A stretch of DNA of 64,000 nucleotides from assembly GCF_018139145.2 (NCBI RefSeq), contig NC_059500.1, forward strand, positions 24,037,437-24,101,436, given 5' to 3'. Below the pieces are notes generated by a model. That model saw only the letters and a list, made by a program, of their open reading frames with translations. It was not told the DNA's origin and made no database searches. How positions within the stretch are numbered: the first letter of the stretch is position 1; each line of letters begins with the position of its first letter. This document shows positions 54,801 to 63,208 of the stretch, one piece after another. This DNA comes from Gymnogyps californianus. Taxonomy: Eukaryota; Chordata; Aves; Accipitriformes; Cathartidae. The position numbers were made by a program, and so were the translations under genes.

Positions 54801-57800
54801 TAGATGAGACAGAGGTGCAATCCACTTACCACTACTAACAGTCCATTTGAAAAATTTTACATTTCAAATACATCCACTGAAGGAATAACAGAAGAACTTA
54901 AAAGGATTACCTTTTATATTAAAAGGAGGCCTATCCTTTATTTTACAATTTTTAAAAAGAGTACCACCAAGTACACATGATGACAATTAGTCTGTCTTAC
55001 TTAAGATACTAAATGAGCTTTTATAATTGTAATTGAGTTGCTCAAAATAAAAACATTACCCTGTTTCACTGTAAGAGTTTTAGCAGGTTTGAGAAAGGTA
55101 CTAATAAACAGATGAAATTAACACAGGTCAGTCATACCTTTAGCCACAGCTTCTTTATACTTTTCCTTGGCAGAATTTACTTCTTTTATTAGTTGTCTAT
55201 AGCTAGATTTTAGTTTCTCTAGTTCTGTCTTTGTGACCTTTAAGAAAACAGAAATATAAAAAGTATTAAAAATACTTATCCTCAACATATAAAAAACCTC
55301 ATAGCATTAGTGAAAGAGAACTAACAGGATTTATTTTCCAAAATAAGGATGTTACCACTTTCCACTGGCTTGAGATAATCTTAATAGGGTATTACATGGT
55401 GTAACAGTATTAAAATCAATAAATGCATGGAATGAAATAAGAGGCCTGAAACAGAGATCCCCATCCACATCAGTGTAATGAAAAATATGTTTAGGAAATC
55501 CAGCTAATCATAAACACTATTCTATTTCAATGACAAGGAAAAAAAGGCACCAAAAAGATGATTAATAAATCATAGTAGATGAAAAAGTTCTACACAGAGG
55601 AAGGAAATCCTTTAGCATCTTAAAAAAAAGAAGACTTTTTAGATATTACAGTTCATACAAATGGCTTAGAAACAGCAACTGTGCATGAACCAATCTATCT
55701 GTTGTAAGACTTAAATCCCTAAAAAGGAAAAGAAACCAAACAAAAAAAAAACACCAACCAAACTACCGTGGAACACAGCATTGAAGAATCTTTTTGCAGT
55801 GGAAGCAGCTCCACTGAACATGATATTTTTGGTCAAAAAATTAAAATAAAGTTGTCTCTGCTATCCCCAACTTTCATTCACTGTGTGACAAAATTAGTGC
55901 ACTGATCAGAAATAATCACAAATCATGAATTTGCAAACAAAAGCTAGTAACAAACCAGCCACTACAATACCACAAAGGTGGCATATATAGTAAAGAAAGG
56001 TAAAAACTCTGACAAAAAGAAAAATAGACTCACAATGGTAAATCATGCAAGAGGAACTTAATTTAATGGAAGTGCTCCCCTCAATGAATGTGCAGAAAAG
56101 GAAGTCTGTTCTACAGAAAAACTGTTCCTCTTGCAGCAGGCATGAAGAAGGCTGGAGTTCACAATTCTCCCTTTTTTCATGAGGCAAGGCCCAGATACCG
56201 CCACTTTCACCCTCAAGAAAAACATCTGGAAACTTAATGGAATTCCTCAGTAAAGCCAACAAGGTGCTATCTACAGTTTCTATTTCTGGGCCAACTGTGC
56301 AAAGATTTAAATTAAAGGCAGGAACTTTTCTGCACATCAATTCCATATTCTCATCTCATATTTCTACACACTGTAAATTATACTCACAGCTGTTGTTATT
56401 ATAGACTAATGGAGGTGATACAGGAAAAAATAACTTTATGACAAACTTGTATTATAAAGAAACCAGAAGAAATGGAGAAAAAGATGAAATTAGGCAGTAG
56501 TGAACACAATTGAGACATAAATAACAAGGAACTGCTTCTCTTACAGAAAACTGGAAAATAAAAGGTAGGCCACTAGAATTAAGAAACCTTTTTAATAATT
56601 GTAAAATACATTACTGATTCTTAGACTGTGTTCTTCCAACAGACAAGAACAAAACTAAGAGCACCTCTATCTCCAAATAACACTTAAGTAACTAAGATGG
56701 TCAAGGACTATCTTAAGCCCAGTTTTTATATCAAAAAGTCTTGCTCACCTAATTAGCATAGTACTCTACTCTTTTTCCTCAAATTTCATGAAGAAATTAA
56801 AAATATCCAATATCTTAAAGGGAACTGGAATAGATCTACAAGATATGAGTTTTACTACATTTGTGTAAAAGACATGGTATTTCACTGTTCTTAAGAATTT
56901 TATCAAAAAGATTCCTCACCATAGAGGTATCTAGAATAAAAAAGGATGATACATATGCATTTCACCTAAAGGAGAACACATTTTTTTGCCAGCATACCCT
57001 AAAGATATGAACCGCACAGACACTGATCTTTACAAGGTTTGGATAATGTCCTGGGAAATAATAAGTATTTTGCTTCTGTGTATAACAAAAGCAGAAACAA
57101 TACCACAGAACATGAGAGGTATTTTTAATTTCTGGGAACCATTCTTTAAGTGCTCCAGTGACACAAAACCTTTGAACAAATATGTCAGCTAACAATGAAA
57201 GAACATATCATATCTAACCAGAATGCTATTGAAATGCTTCTTAGGAAAATCGGGGGGGGAACCCACAACAATGCAAGCTTATTCATCAGGATGCAAAATA
57301 TTTGCATGGCCATGCAGCCCATAATTAATTAAAATCAATATGGTTTGTAATTAATCATTTGGGGAGTGCTCAACATGCACTAGATTTTTTTGAAAAAGCC
57401 CTATTTTAAAAGACAGTTTTATTAGAGATTTTATTAGAGTTAACTTATTAACAGAAAAAAACATGTTTTACACAGTCTCTTTTAAAAGTATACCTAAACT
57501 TCCAGCAGTCTTGTTTCATCTAGCCTCTCTTTCTTACGTTTCTTTCTTTCTTTTTCCATTTCTGCAATTCTCTATATATTTAACCTCTATTATTTCTAAC
57601 ATATGCTACCAGTTTTTCCTCTTCTTCCATCCTGATTATTTTCAGATGCACCAATCCACAAGTGGCTGTGAGTGATTATTTGGCTTGGAAATTTTATCAG
57701 ATAAGACAGCCTACTGACCATACATCAAAAAGGATGTACTCCCCACAGTCAATACCTGGGGAAGATGCCAAGATCCTAACACATTATGGAAGCAGTCCTA

Positions 57801-60800
57801 TTAGAGCCGACATATTTAACTTAATATATGTTTAGTACTAGTGTACAGTTCTCAACCAGCCCAAGAATCTTTTACTCATCAGTTCATGACTTTTGTACTG
57901 TACAACTCAGATGTTACATTTTAATTACACTACTCCAAATCTCAAATTCTCTGCTGGAAGAAAGAAGAAACAGTGCTTTTCCTTCTCTCAGCAGACCTTT
58001 CAGACTATCAATCTGATTTTTGACATTTGCAGTTAAACTTTCCCCAGAGCACCTGAATGAAACTGTGATTTCTGTCAGCTTTACTGACTAGATACAGTGC
58101 CTTCAACATAAGCAGGACAATTGACATGTAATAGAAAAGGCCCTGAAGAGCTCCATCTGCAGCCTTAATGTCTGGTTTACACTTGATTTATATTTTAGAA
58201 TAGAGACTAGATTCCTGTCCCCACCCAAAACAGTCCGGACTGTCAAAAGCATTCATTAACAAAACTATTCGGTGCCCTGGTCCCAAGGATGTCTACAGTC
58301 GAATGAGAACAGGAAGAGAGGTGGAATAGAGAAGTATCACACAGAATCATCCTCTACTGGAACAAGAGCATTTCCAGTGCTATCTGTCCATGGAATTTCA
58401 TATACAAGAAAGTTTTCCATCTCTGCCTTGTCAGCTAGCAGGGGAGAGAAATTGTGGAGGAAATAACTAAAATTTAAACTAGGCATTCTACATGTCACAA
58501 AGCACTACTTTTACCACAGCACAAACAAAAAAGAGAGGAACAAAAAAATCCACTCTCAATATATTACTTTTTAAACATACAGAACTATAATAAATCTATA
58601 AAGCACAGTTGAATAAAATACCTTGTACATCTCTGCTTCAATTTGTTGATGAACACCTACGTAGCTCTTCTTAACTTGCTGCTTATCTTTGATCATCATT
58701 GTAAGCCTATGCAAAGGCCCAGAATTAAGATCCTCCGCATGTGTCTTCATTATTTTGCTCAGCTGTTCTGTTTGCTGTACCACAAGCAACCAAGACTATA
58801 AAAAAAAGTCAGAACAGAAAAGCACTTATTCTCGCTTACAAATAACCAAATGATGAACATGAAATGCAGGAAAAGAGGCATCACTATTTAAAACAACTCA
58901 GTAAAAAAAGAATTTTAAACTTATCCAAATGCACTTGAGATCTTCTAAAATAAAGTTCTTCCTGCTACAGCAAAATCATGCCTCGAACTTACTCATAAAA
59001 TCATAAAAAAGCACCAGAGACAAAAATACAATATTGTATCTTCACCCTTCAGCACTGTCCTAGTTCTTCTGAACACTGACAAAAGCTTTACAGCCTTTTT
59101 TGGAATACATCCCCAACACCCCTGACAAGCATGTTCCCGTGTCCTTTGTTCTCCTGTTTCTCAGCCACAGTTACCCTGTTCAAGCTGACTTCTCTGCCCT
59201 TGTCTAAATAACTCACAGTAATATGCATCTGAGTGGTTACTGTTTAAGAGGAGACCATTCGTCAGCTGTTTCACATAACTGACAGCATCACAGTCAGGCC
59301 ACCAGTATCAAAGCATGCGGTGCTAACAGGTTAAAAGACACAAGCAGTTACTCATCTGTCATAGTAACCCAACATCTTTCTGTACCCTTAGTTTAATAAC
59401 TTCCTTGGCTGTTCTGTCAGTCAGTTTTCAGGACAGCTTAATGTGCTGTTTGTGGCTTTGAATTTTGATTAAGAACTGCAAAGTGAACAGAGAGACTTCC
59501 AATGCACCACAGATACAAACATGAAATCAAAGTTCTGTTCAAATAAAAGCATTTGTTACGCTGAAGATCCCTGCCACACTTTGTTGACGGGAACAGTATT
59601 GGATTTCTTAGAGATAACTCCCTGACATTGAATGCTATGCTATACCTAAAATTTCAGAACGGCTACACGCCATACCATTATCAGGTTTTGAAGGCAGCTA
59701 GTATACTAGTTTTACTAGCATTTATCTTACTCTTACTAAAGACAGAAATCCACCTTAGGTCATCAAAACTCAGAAAATTAATTTGTTTGGTAGCTTTGGG
59801 GTTTCCTTACATCTCATATATAAACATATATACATAATATTTCCATCTCTACATGACAATGCTGCAACGCAAACTGGATTCTAGAGAAGGAAACAAAAGG
59901 CAGTTAACTCCTGTATATATTAAACCATCTTTAACATTTCCTTTAGCTCGTAAACATCCCACAGACCGGCACGGAGCTATCTCAGACTGCTTAAAGTGTG
60001 ATGTTGTAAAATGTCACGGCCTAAAGCTTCCCAGCTATGGCTGACAACTGTTTCACCTCTCCATTACAGAACACTTTCCAAATGACATCAGAAGCCATAT
60101 TGCAAAGCTGCATAGATAAAAACATCACAAACATCTGCCTGAGAGGAATGGGTCTTGTCATGATAGAAGAGTTCGTAAGAGCGCTCTCAGAGGTGGCAAT
60201 GTAGTCGGAGTTCTCCATTTTCTTTAAGGCTGATTTACTACTGATGAGACAAATACTATTTCAATCAACCCTGAAAATTACAACAAAATCATTTTTCAAC
60301 AGGACAAGTACTCTAAAGAAATACTTAGCTTGCAATTCACCAAATGAACCTGAATAAGTCAGAAACATAGTGAAAACTTCCCTTTCCATTTTAAAAAAAT
60401 CATTTGCACATTTTCCTGTTCTTTACATCCCTCTTTCCATACTGAGAAAACATCGGTTAAGCAGGATTTCTGTGTTTTGTATGATTATATTTTATTATTT
60501 TAAAATAGGAAAAGCTAAAGTGAAAACCTATATTTGAGGAAAGGCTTCAAAAATTGATATTTATATGGGACAGAACAGCAGCTGGGTGGGCATAGCAGAA
60601 AAGGCAAAGCATTTCCTTTCACAGACAATAACTACAATCCATCAAAAGCAATAAAATATCATATTGTTTGGTTTAACAGTATTTTTTAGACATATGCGCA
60701 CACAAAAGAGCTGTTGGGAAGCACTTAAAAATACTGCTTTTCTAGCATTAGCAGTTGCTGCCACTGTGCCTTCCAGCAAGTTTGCTGCCTCTGCACGAAA

Positions 60801-63156
60801 AAAACATAGGACAGATTTTCCCAAACGCCATTTCTCTCAAAGTGCTCACTCTTGCTGTACACTTAAAAAAAAAAAAAAAAAAAAAATTAGACAGCTTGGT
60901 ATTTGGTTTTGATGCCACGTAATACCAAAAATTTAACATACGGGTATTTTAAATCTTAGGAGATATAAGATACTAGATTTATGTCTGAGAATATTTGGGT
61001 CATACTTTGATTCTGTAAAATGTCAGGAGGAGAGAAAAAGTATCATGAAATAGAAAAGTAAATTAGAATGAGGTGAGTAAAGTAATCAATAATTGAGACA
61101 TTTTAACTGCCAAAACCAGTAAGACAATGTGTCACTACACAACTTTAAAATCCAAGGCGACAGTGAAATTTCAAGGCAGGCCCATACAAAAGATCTCTCA
61201 GTAGCATATGAGTATTTTTGCTGTTATAGAAAGATGTAGAGATCAGGGATGGGGCCTCAGAGAAAAATGGCACCTCCTTAAGAGGAAAAAAAAATAAAAA
61301 AGGAACAAAAATAATCCTGAAAGAACAACTTGAGTGCCTATATCCAAAACAGGACTTCAAAATGACACACATGCCTCTCTTCAACCCAAAAAGAACATGG
61401 CTTAAGTCAGATCTTCAGCTTTTTAAAATTTATGTGCTGACAGGAAGTGCCCATGTCACTGACATGAACTGTCCTAAGACTGAGCTAGCTACATGACGGT
61501 TAAGGGTTGCTTATACCTTACAACGCTAAATATTCTGATGCCAACACTCCTTTACTGTTCTAGACCTAATCCGCTCTGTTTCATCACCTGAAAGAATTGG
61601 AAAACAGTTTAGCTAGCACATAAGAGCAACTCTAGTTGGGCAGCCATAGCAAGAATTACTAGTCATATCATCAATAATTCTATACAATACTTTGGGATCC
61701 AACAGCAGAAAGCTTGAAGAAAATACCTGACTTCTTCCAATCTTAGGCTAATGACAATGCTTTAATGTTTATTTACCAATATCATCACAATTTAAATAGC
61801 AAAATCTATAACAAACTATGTGTAAGAAACAATTGGGTGAAAAGCATTTCAAATACACCACCAAAACACACAGACAAAAAAAAAAGTAGTTTGTCAATTT
61901 ACAAGACAAGAATTATTGTGGGGGAGGGAAGTGACAATAGAATTTGTTCTAGATAAACACTGTGCAGTGCTACTTTTGGGGCAGCTGAAGAAGGCTAGCT
62001 ATAGCAGCACAGCTTTCAAGTCACACGCACCGCCACTTTAATCCAGTATAAATCTAGACTGATGCAAAAGGAGGAGTCACATTCCTAACGCTATGCCATA
62101 GCTAGTATTCAAGCAGCCACCCCATAAGCCCACTACATAAAAACTGCTTTGTCTAAAATTTAACTTGACCAAAAAGGGTATTTTCCTGCAGAGAGATCAG
62201 CATTCACACCAGACTGAAAGGACTGTGTAAACACTGCTACAGCAGAAGGGCCAAGAATTGAATAAGCCATTAAAACAGAATAGTTTTCTCTAGTCAGGAA
62301 GGAATCGAAGTCAGGTATGAAGCTCACAAACAGGTGGAATAGGGAAGTTTGCTTCATCGGTACCTTTACTGGACTTGCTCTAAATTTGAAAATTACTAAT
62401 TTGGGGGAAGGACAGCCTTACCCTTATAAAAAGTCAACACAGTTATTTTAAATTGGATACAAAATAACTTCACAATTATGAGAAACATCCTGAATTAATG
62501 TTTTGTTTTTACAACACACGCTGCAGTGTGAATAACAGCTGGAATGCTAGGCTTTGCCTCGGCTTCCTGGCATTTTTCTATTTCTGTCACAAATTCTATA
62601 TAACATAAACAATAGTTCCTATTTAACTGTCTTAAAAGAAAAGCTTACTATAGCATAGTCTATTTTCAAAACACTAAACAAAGTAGCAGGCTCAACCCAG
62701 GAACCTAAAATACTGAATTTCAGAATTCAGGATTGATTCTAGTTCAGTTACTATTTTCAAAGCAAGACTGGAGCTCAACTTCTGCATGTTCCACTGAGGA
62801 ACTAAAAGGAGCCCATTTTAAATACTTTGGCAACATTAACTCTCAAGAAGCTGAATGAACAGTAATCCAACTCAAACTAAAACAAACAAAAATAAATCCA
62901 GCACTGTTATTTCCAAGGATATTCCAAACTCAAAATACTTCAGTCTTACCTTGGACACATTGCTGATATAATCCAATTGACAAGTGCTCTCTTTATCTAC
63001 TTGATTACAAAGATTCTGTAAAGTGGAGGCATACTCCTTATCACTTTTTACTCGCATTACCATAAATTTCTTCACTGTTTCCAGCAGTCGTAGTTCCCAG
63101 TCTTGCAGTTTTAATAAAGCATCATGAGAATACTTCAGGTCACCTCCAAACCCCAT
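24622..63156 (-). CDS. FER: FER tyrosine kinase, N-terminal half (8 coding exons, spliced)
   Basis: This is FER, a cytoplasmic F-BAR and SH2 domain tyrosine kinase that acts at membranes, cell junctions and the cortical actin cytoskeleton. Joining 62950-63156, 58622-58795, 55138-55237, 39364-39547, 36689-36826, 35617-35736, 28758-28880 and 24622-24811 on the minus strand gives 1236 nt, exactly 412 codons, with no stop and matching phases at every junction. The translation is close to mammalian FER throughout. It covers the F-BAR module (about residues 1-260), then the lipid-binding FX region and a coiled coil (about 300-400). The SH2 and kinase domains (roughly residues 460-820 in mammals) are not in the window and should lie beyond coordinate 1. 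FES, the paralogue, is less likely because the match to FER is near-continuous. Recognition of the family is from knowledge; exon edges are read from the sequence. Confidence 0.96.
24812..28757 (-). other. FER intron between coding exons 7 and 8
   Basis: The 3.9-kb intron is bounded by the donor at 28757 and the acceptor at 24812-24813. Its central part carries the chain of plus-strand reading-frame fragments described separately, and an 11-base G run at 27683-27693. The ends (24812-25380 and 28000-28757) show nothing recognisable. Confidence 0.9.
25382..27980 (+). pseudogene. Candidate decayed retrocopy of an unidentified protein-coding gene
   Basis: A run of plus-strand open segments passes from frame to frame over 2.6 kb: 25382-25499, 25518-25712, 25709-26041 (110 codons), 26038-26238, 26280-26441, 26724-27032 (102 codons), 27539-27769 and about 27800-27978. 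Their translations are hydrophilic, rich in Lys, Gln, Ser, Asn and Glu, and look like a real disordered or coiled-coil protein rather than AT-rich noise. Examples are [20 protein letters not shown] (near 26310-26370) and [20 protein letters not shown] (near 25970-26025). The lack of introns and the many frameshifts suggest an old processed copy. I do not recognise the parent. Chance open frames remain possible. Confidence 0.4.
28758..28880 (-). CDS. FER: FER coding exon 7 (FX region, coiled coil)
   Basis: The 123-nt exon completes a methionine codon (AT|G) and encodes residues through 348 plus two bases. It contains [20 protein letters not shown] followed by a lysine/glutamate-rich helix ending CEKKS. 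Heptad-like leucine spacing fits the central coiled coil that helps FER oligomerise. The acceptor is TGTCTTGCAG and the donor CTGA|GTAAGT. The exon is a multiple of three and phase 2 at both ends, so it could be skipped in frame; nothing here shows that it is. Confidence 0.94.
32280..33080 (+). mobile_element. Old CR1/L3-like LINE 3' part, plus orientation
   Basis: The stretch contains, in order, degraded landmarks of the 3' end of an ancient CR1/L3 LINE. These are a GTGCAATTCTGGTCATTCATCTC segment, an ATGAAACTAAGAAGTAGCAGG segment, CTCTGGAATTCCTTGACC, GACAAGTTCATGAAAGAAAA, and a terminal TTTGGTCTGGCCTAATACAG. The 66-codon open frame at 32551-32751 is a relic of its ORF2. A perfect 22-bp tandem duplication lies inside it. 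Confidence 0.65.
32849..32892. repeat. Perfect 22-bp tandem duplication
   Basis: Bases 32849-32870 and 32871-32892 are identical and adjacent (unit begins TACCTCTAAGGC). The duplication arose inside the old LINE and, being perfect, is much younger than it. Confidence 0.95.
34797..35410 (+). mobile_element. ERVL-type pol fragment: integrase piece followed by RNase H piece (broken, out of order)
   Basis: The first part (about 34805-35118) encodes an endogenous retrovirus L-type integrase core: DNGTHF with the second catalytic aspartate near 34968, and [13 protein letters not shown] with the catalytic glutamate. A stop (TGA at 35078-35080) interrupts it, and the same frame resumes for a few residues. 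From about 35119 another frame encodes the end of the reverse-transcriptase connection and the start of RNase H, recognised by [10 protein letters not shown] near 35339-35368. The frame ends at 35409. In an intact pol gene RNase H precedes integrase, so the pieces are rearranged. Gag, protease, most of RT and the LTRs are absent here. It is a dead fossil. Confidence 0.85.
35112..35130. repeat. 8-bp perfect inverted repeat at the ERVL pol joint
   Basis: CAAAGGGA (35112-35119) and TCCCTTTG (35123-35130) flank a three-base AGG loop. The palindrome coincides with the point where integrase reading gives way to RNase H-side reading. Confidence 0.9.
35617..35736 (-). CDS. FER: FER coding exon 6 (FX region / linker)
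   Basis: The 120-nt exon encodes residues 268-307 plus two bases. It reads [20 protein letters not shown] followed by [19 protein letters not shown]. In the FER/FES family this segment leads into the FX (F-BAR extension) region, which binds phosphatidic acid and promotes kinase activation. The first few residues differ from mammals, which have an alanine/threonine/lysine-containing stretch there, and the rest is close. The acceptor is CTAAATTAG, with a weak pyrimidine tract; the donor is CAT|GTAAGT, a consensus match. Confidence 0.94.
35737..36688 (-). other. FER intron between coding exons 5 and 6
   Basis: This 952-base intron is the shortest in the window. It shows no repeat or secondary reading frame that I can interpret. 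Confidence 0.9.
36689..36826 (-). CDS. FER: FER coding exon 5 (end of F-BAR)
   Basis: The 138-nt exon completes codon 222 (leucine, CT|A) and encodes up to residue 267 plus two bases. It contains [20 protein letters not shown] and ends EYNDFIDTH. This closes the F-BAR module at about residue 260 and enters the linker. The acceptor reads TTTTTCCTCTCTAG and the donor CACAG|GTATAC. The split arginine codon (AG|G) is completed by the next exon. Confidence 0.95.
36827..39363 (-). other. FER intron between coding exons 4 and 5
   Basis: The 2.5-kb intron holds an A21 tract at 37958-37978 and otherwise AT-rich unique sequence. Open frames in it are short and resemble no family I know. Confidence 0.9.
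39364..39547 (-). CDS. FER: FER coding exon 4 (F-BAR)
   Basis: The 184-nt exon encodes residues 161-221 and two bases of codon 222. It holds the [20 protein letters not shown] stretch and ends [11 protein letters not shown]. This is the long third helix of the F-BAR domain and is nearly identical to mammalian FER. The acceptor is a long pyrimidine tract ending CTCTTAG; the donor is CCCT|GTAAGA. It is separated from exon 3 by the largest complete intron in the window (15.6 kb), which carries most of the recent repeats. Confidence 0.95.
39955..40640 (-). mobile_element. Possible old CR1-like LINE, minus orientation
   Basis: GATGTCCTACTAGGTCAGATCC resembles the reverse complement of an L3/CR1 3' end. 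AAGAGGTCACCTATTCTATCC and a later TTTATTGCTTTAATTTAAACCC stretch fit the reverse complement of CR1-type ORF2. The similarity is faint and the limits are approximate. Confidence 0.35.
40717..40761. repeat. A/G-only low-complexity tract
   Basis: All 45 bases are purines, mainly A with single or paired G. It is simple sequence with no coding meaning. Confidence 0.9.
41440..42710 (+). mobile_element. Decayed CR1/L3-like LINE, plus orientation
   Basis: Landmarks of ancient CR1/L3 ORF2 appear in order. TTTTTTTGCATCTGTGTTCACTATG lies near 41730. CTCAGGAATGAGATCTTGGGG is near 42210 and CAGTGTTCAGCAGCCATCAAAC near 42260. ATTATGCCACTGATTAAATCC is near 42315, CACCTCAAGGAGGACATATTTG near 42360, and a GACATTCTTCTTCAACTAGC segment near 42600. 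All frames are broken; the family call is by eye. Confidence 0.6.
43385..43504. repeat. Dispersed direct repeat, copy A
   Basis: About 120 bp, running from CATTTTCGCATCTGCC to AAATACAG, recur 770 bp downstream at 44155-44273 in the same orientation. The best shared blocks are GAGGACTAAATTCCTT and TTCCTCAGCAGAACACC. No gene or known repeat family was recognised. Confidence 0.75.
44155..44273. repeat. Dispersed direct repeat, copy B
   Basis: This is the second copy of the repeat at 43385-43504, running from CATTTTCCCATCTGCC to AAACACAG. The copies differ by many substitutions and a few small gaps, so the duplication is old. Confidence 0.75.
46200..47140 (+). mobile_element. CR1 LINE 5' half (ORF1 esterase domain and start of ORF2 endonuclease)
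   Basis: The first part (about 46230-46590) is a broken copy of the SGNH-esterase-like domain at the end of CR1 ORF1. It includes a VGTNDN-type motif near 46258 and [20 protein letters not shown] near 46340-46395, then a stop and further damage. The second part (about 46830-47090) encodes the beginning of the ORF2 endonuclease, with [20 protein letters not shown] followed by a WWDGSHDWS segment. Similarity ends near 47140, so RT and the 3' end are absent. The copy is defective. Confidence 0.8.
48456..48490. repeat. Pentamer microsatellite at the CR1 3' end
   Basis: Seven tandem 5-bp units AGAAT or AGAAC on the plus strand form the 3' tail of the CR1 insertion. Confidence 0.95.
48456..49195 (-). 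mobile_element. CR1 LINE 3' end, minus orientation, with ORF2 C-terminus and pentamer tail
   Basis: A 5'-truncated CR1 of about 740 bp. Its minus-strand open frame (48550-49176, 208 codons) is the C-terminal part of the CR1 ORF2 reverse transcriptase, downstream of the catalytic motifs. It begins [20 protein letters not shown], has [20 protein letters not shown] in the middle, and ends AQTFD. It is followed by a short 3' UTR containing GTTGGACTAGATGATTGTTG and by seven pentamer units (ATTCT or GTTCT). The open frame being intact suggests a young insertion, but the copy cannot be active because the endonuclease and catalytic RT are missing. Confidence 0.93.
51648..51683. repeat. Perfect 18-bp tandem duplication
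   Basis: TGACCCCAACATGCCCTA occurs twice back to back (51648-51665 and 51666-51683). Confidence 0.95.
51733..51761. repeat. Cytosine homopolymer (C6-G-C22)
   Basis: Six C (51733-51738), one G, then 22 uninterrupted C (51740-51761). On the FER sense (minus) strand this is a 22-base G run inside an intron, able in principle to form a G-quadruplex. Exact length is prone to sequencing error. Confidence 0.85.
53317..53359. repeat. 15-bp tandem repeat, about 2.8 copies
   Basis: CACTGTTCTGGTAGG is followed by CACTGTTCCAGTAGG and a partial third copy starting CACTGTTCT. Confidence 0.85.
55138..55237 (-). CDS. FER: FER coding exon 3 (F-BAR)
   Basis: The 100-nt exon encodes residues 128-160 plus the first base of codon 161. 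The translation starts [20 protein letters not shown] and continues through a lysine- and glutamate-rich helix of the F-BAR domain. The acceptor is TTTTCTTAAAG and the donor AAAG|GTATGA. It is too short to be prominent as an open frame and was placed by protein similarity and splice signals. The phase change from 0 to 1 fits the next exon, which begins with the last two bases of a glycine codon. Confidence 0.93.
55238..58621 (-). other. FER intron between coding exons 2 and 3
   Basis: The 3.4-kb intron is AT-rich. An isolated 146-codon minus-strand open frame lies at 55906-56346, with a hydrophobic C-terminal end and no recognisable family. No repeat was identified. Confidence 0.9.
58622..58795 (-). 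CDS. FER: FER coding exon 2 (F-BAR)
   Basis: The 174-nt exon encodes residues 70-127, beginning [20 protein letters not shown] and ending in the EAEMYK stretch. It belongs to the second helix of the F-BAR bundle, which forms the curved dimer that binds phosphoinositide membranes. The acceptor reads TTTTTTTATAG and the donor AAG|GTATTT. The donor lacks the usual G at +5 and is weaker than the others. Both ends are in phase 0, so skipping this exon would keep the frame while deleting 58 residues of the F-BAR core. Confidence 0.94.
58796..62949 (-). other. FER intron between coding exons 1 and 2
   Basis: The 4.2-kb intron has an A22 tract at 60865-60886. No repeat family, RNA gene or convincing coding segment was recognised. 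Confidence 0.9.
60865..60886. repeat. A22 homopolymer
   Basis: Twenty-two uninterrupted A. The upstream 200 bases show no recognisable retrocopy, so it is not assigned to an insertion. Confidence 0.9.
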
Positions 63157-63208
63157 TTTTTAAGGCACTATATACCGCACAGGGGAAAATGCAGGCTCTT
63201 CACCACAT
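62950..63208 (-). CDS. FER: FER first coding exon, with 5' UTR part (start codon 63154-63156)
   Basis: The exon encodes residues 1-69, starting [20 protein letters not shown], which is the start of the F-BAR domain. The start codon has A at -3 and G at +4, a strong initiation context. An in-frame TAA sits two codons upstream (CCT TAA AAA ATG), so no longer N-terminus is possible within this exon. The donor is AAG|GTAAGA at 62949, in phase 0. Upstream, a pyrimidine-rich acceptor ending TTTCAG (63209-63210) suggests the exon begins at 63208. Bases 63157-63208 would then be 5' UTR and the promoter lies further upstream on a non-coding first exon. The UTR boundary is inferred and less certain than the coding part. 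Confidence 0.93.
63157..63208 (-). promoter_or_regulatory. FER 5' UTR segment with a two-codon upstream ORF
   Basis: If the acceptor at 63209-63210 is used, the exon opens with ATG TGG TGA (63208 down to 63200), a minimal upstream reading frame ending 43 bases before the FER start codon. An in-frame TAA also lies just before the FER ATG. The segment is AT-rich next to the start codon and shows no CpG clustering. The assignment rests entirely on the acceptor call. Confidence 0.5.

Larger units (their letters stand above)
39548..55137 (-). other. FER intron between coding exons 3 and 4 (15.6 kb)
   Basis: This is the largest complete intron. It contains a possible old LINE (39955-40640), a purine-rich A tract (40717-40761), a decayed CR1-like LINE (41440-42710), a direct repeat (43385-43504 and 44155-44273), the 5' half of a CR1 (46200-47140), the 3' end of another CR1 (48456-49195), an 18-bp tandem duplication (51648-51683), a C22 run (51740-51761) and a 15-bp tandem repeat (53317-53359). 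The stretches 44280-46190, 47150-48450, 49200-51640 and 53360-55137 show nothing recognisable. Confidence 0.9.
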
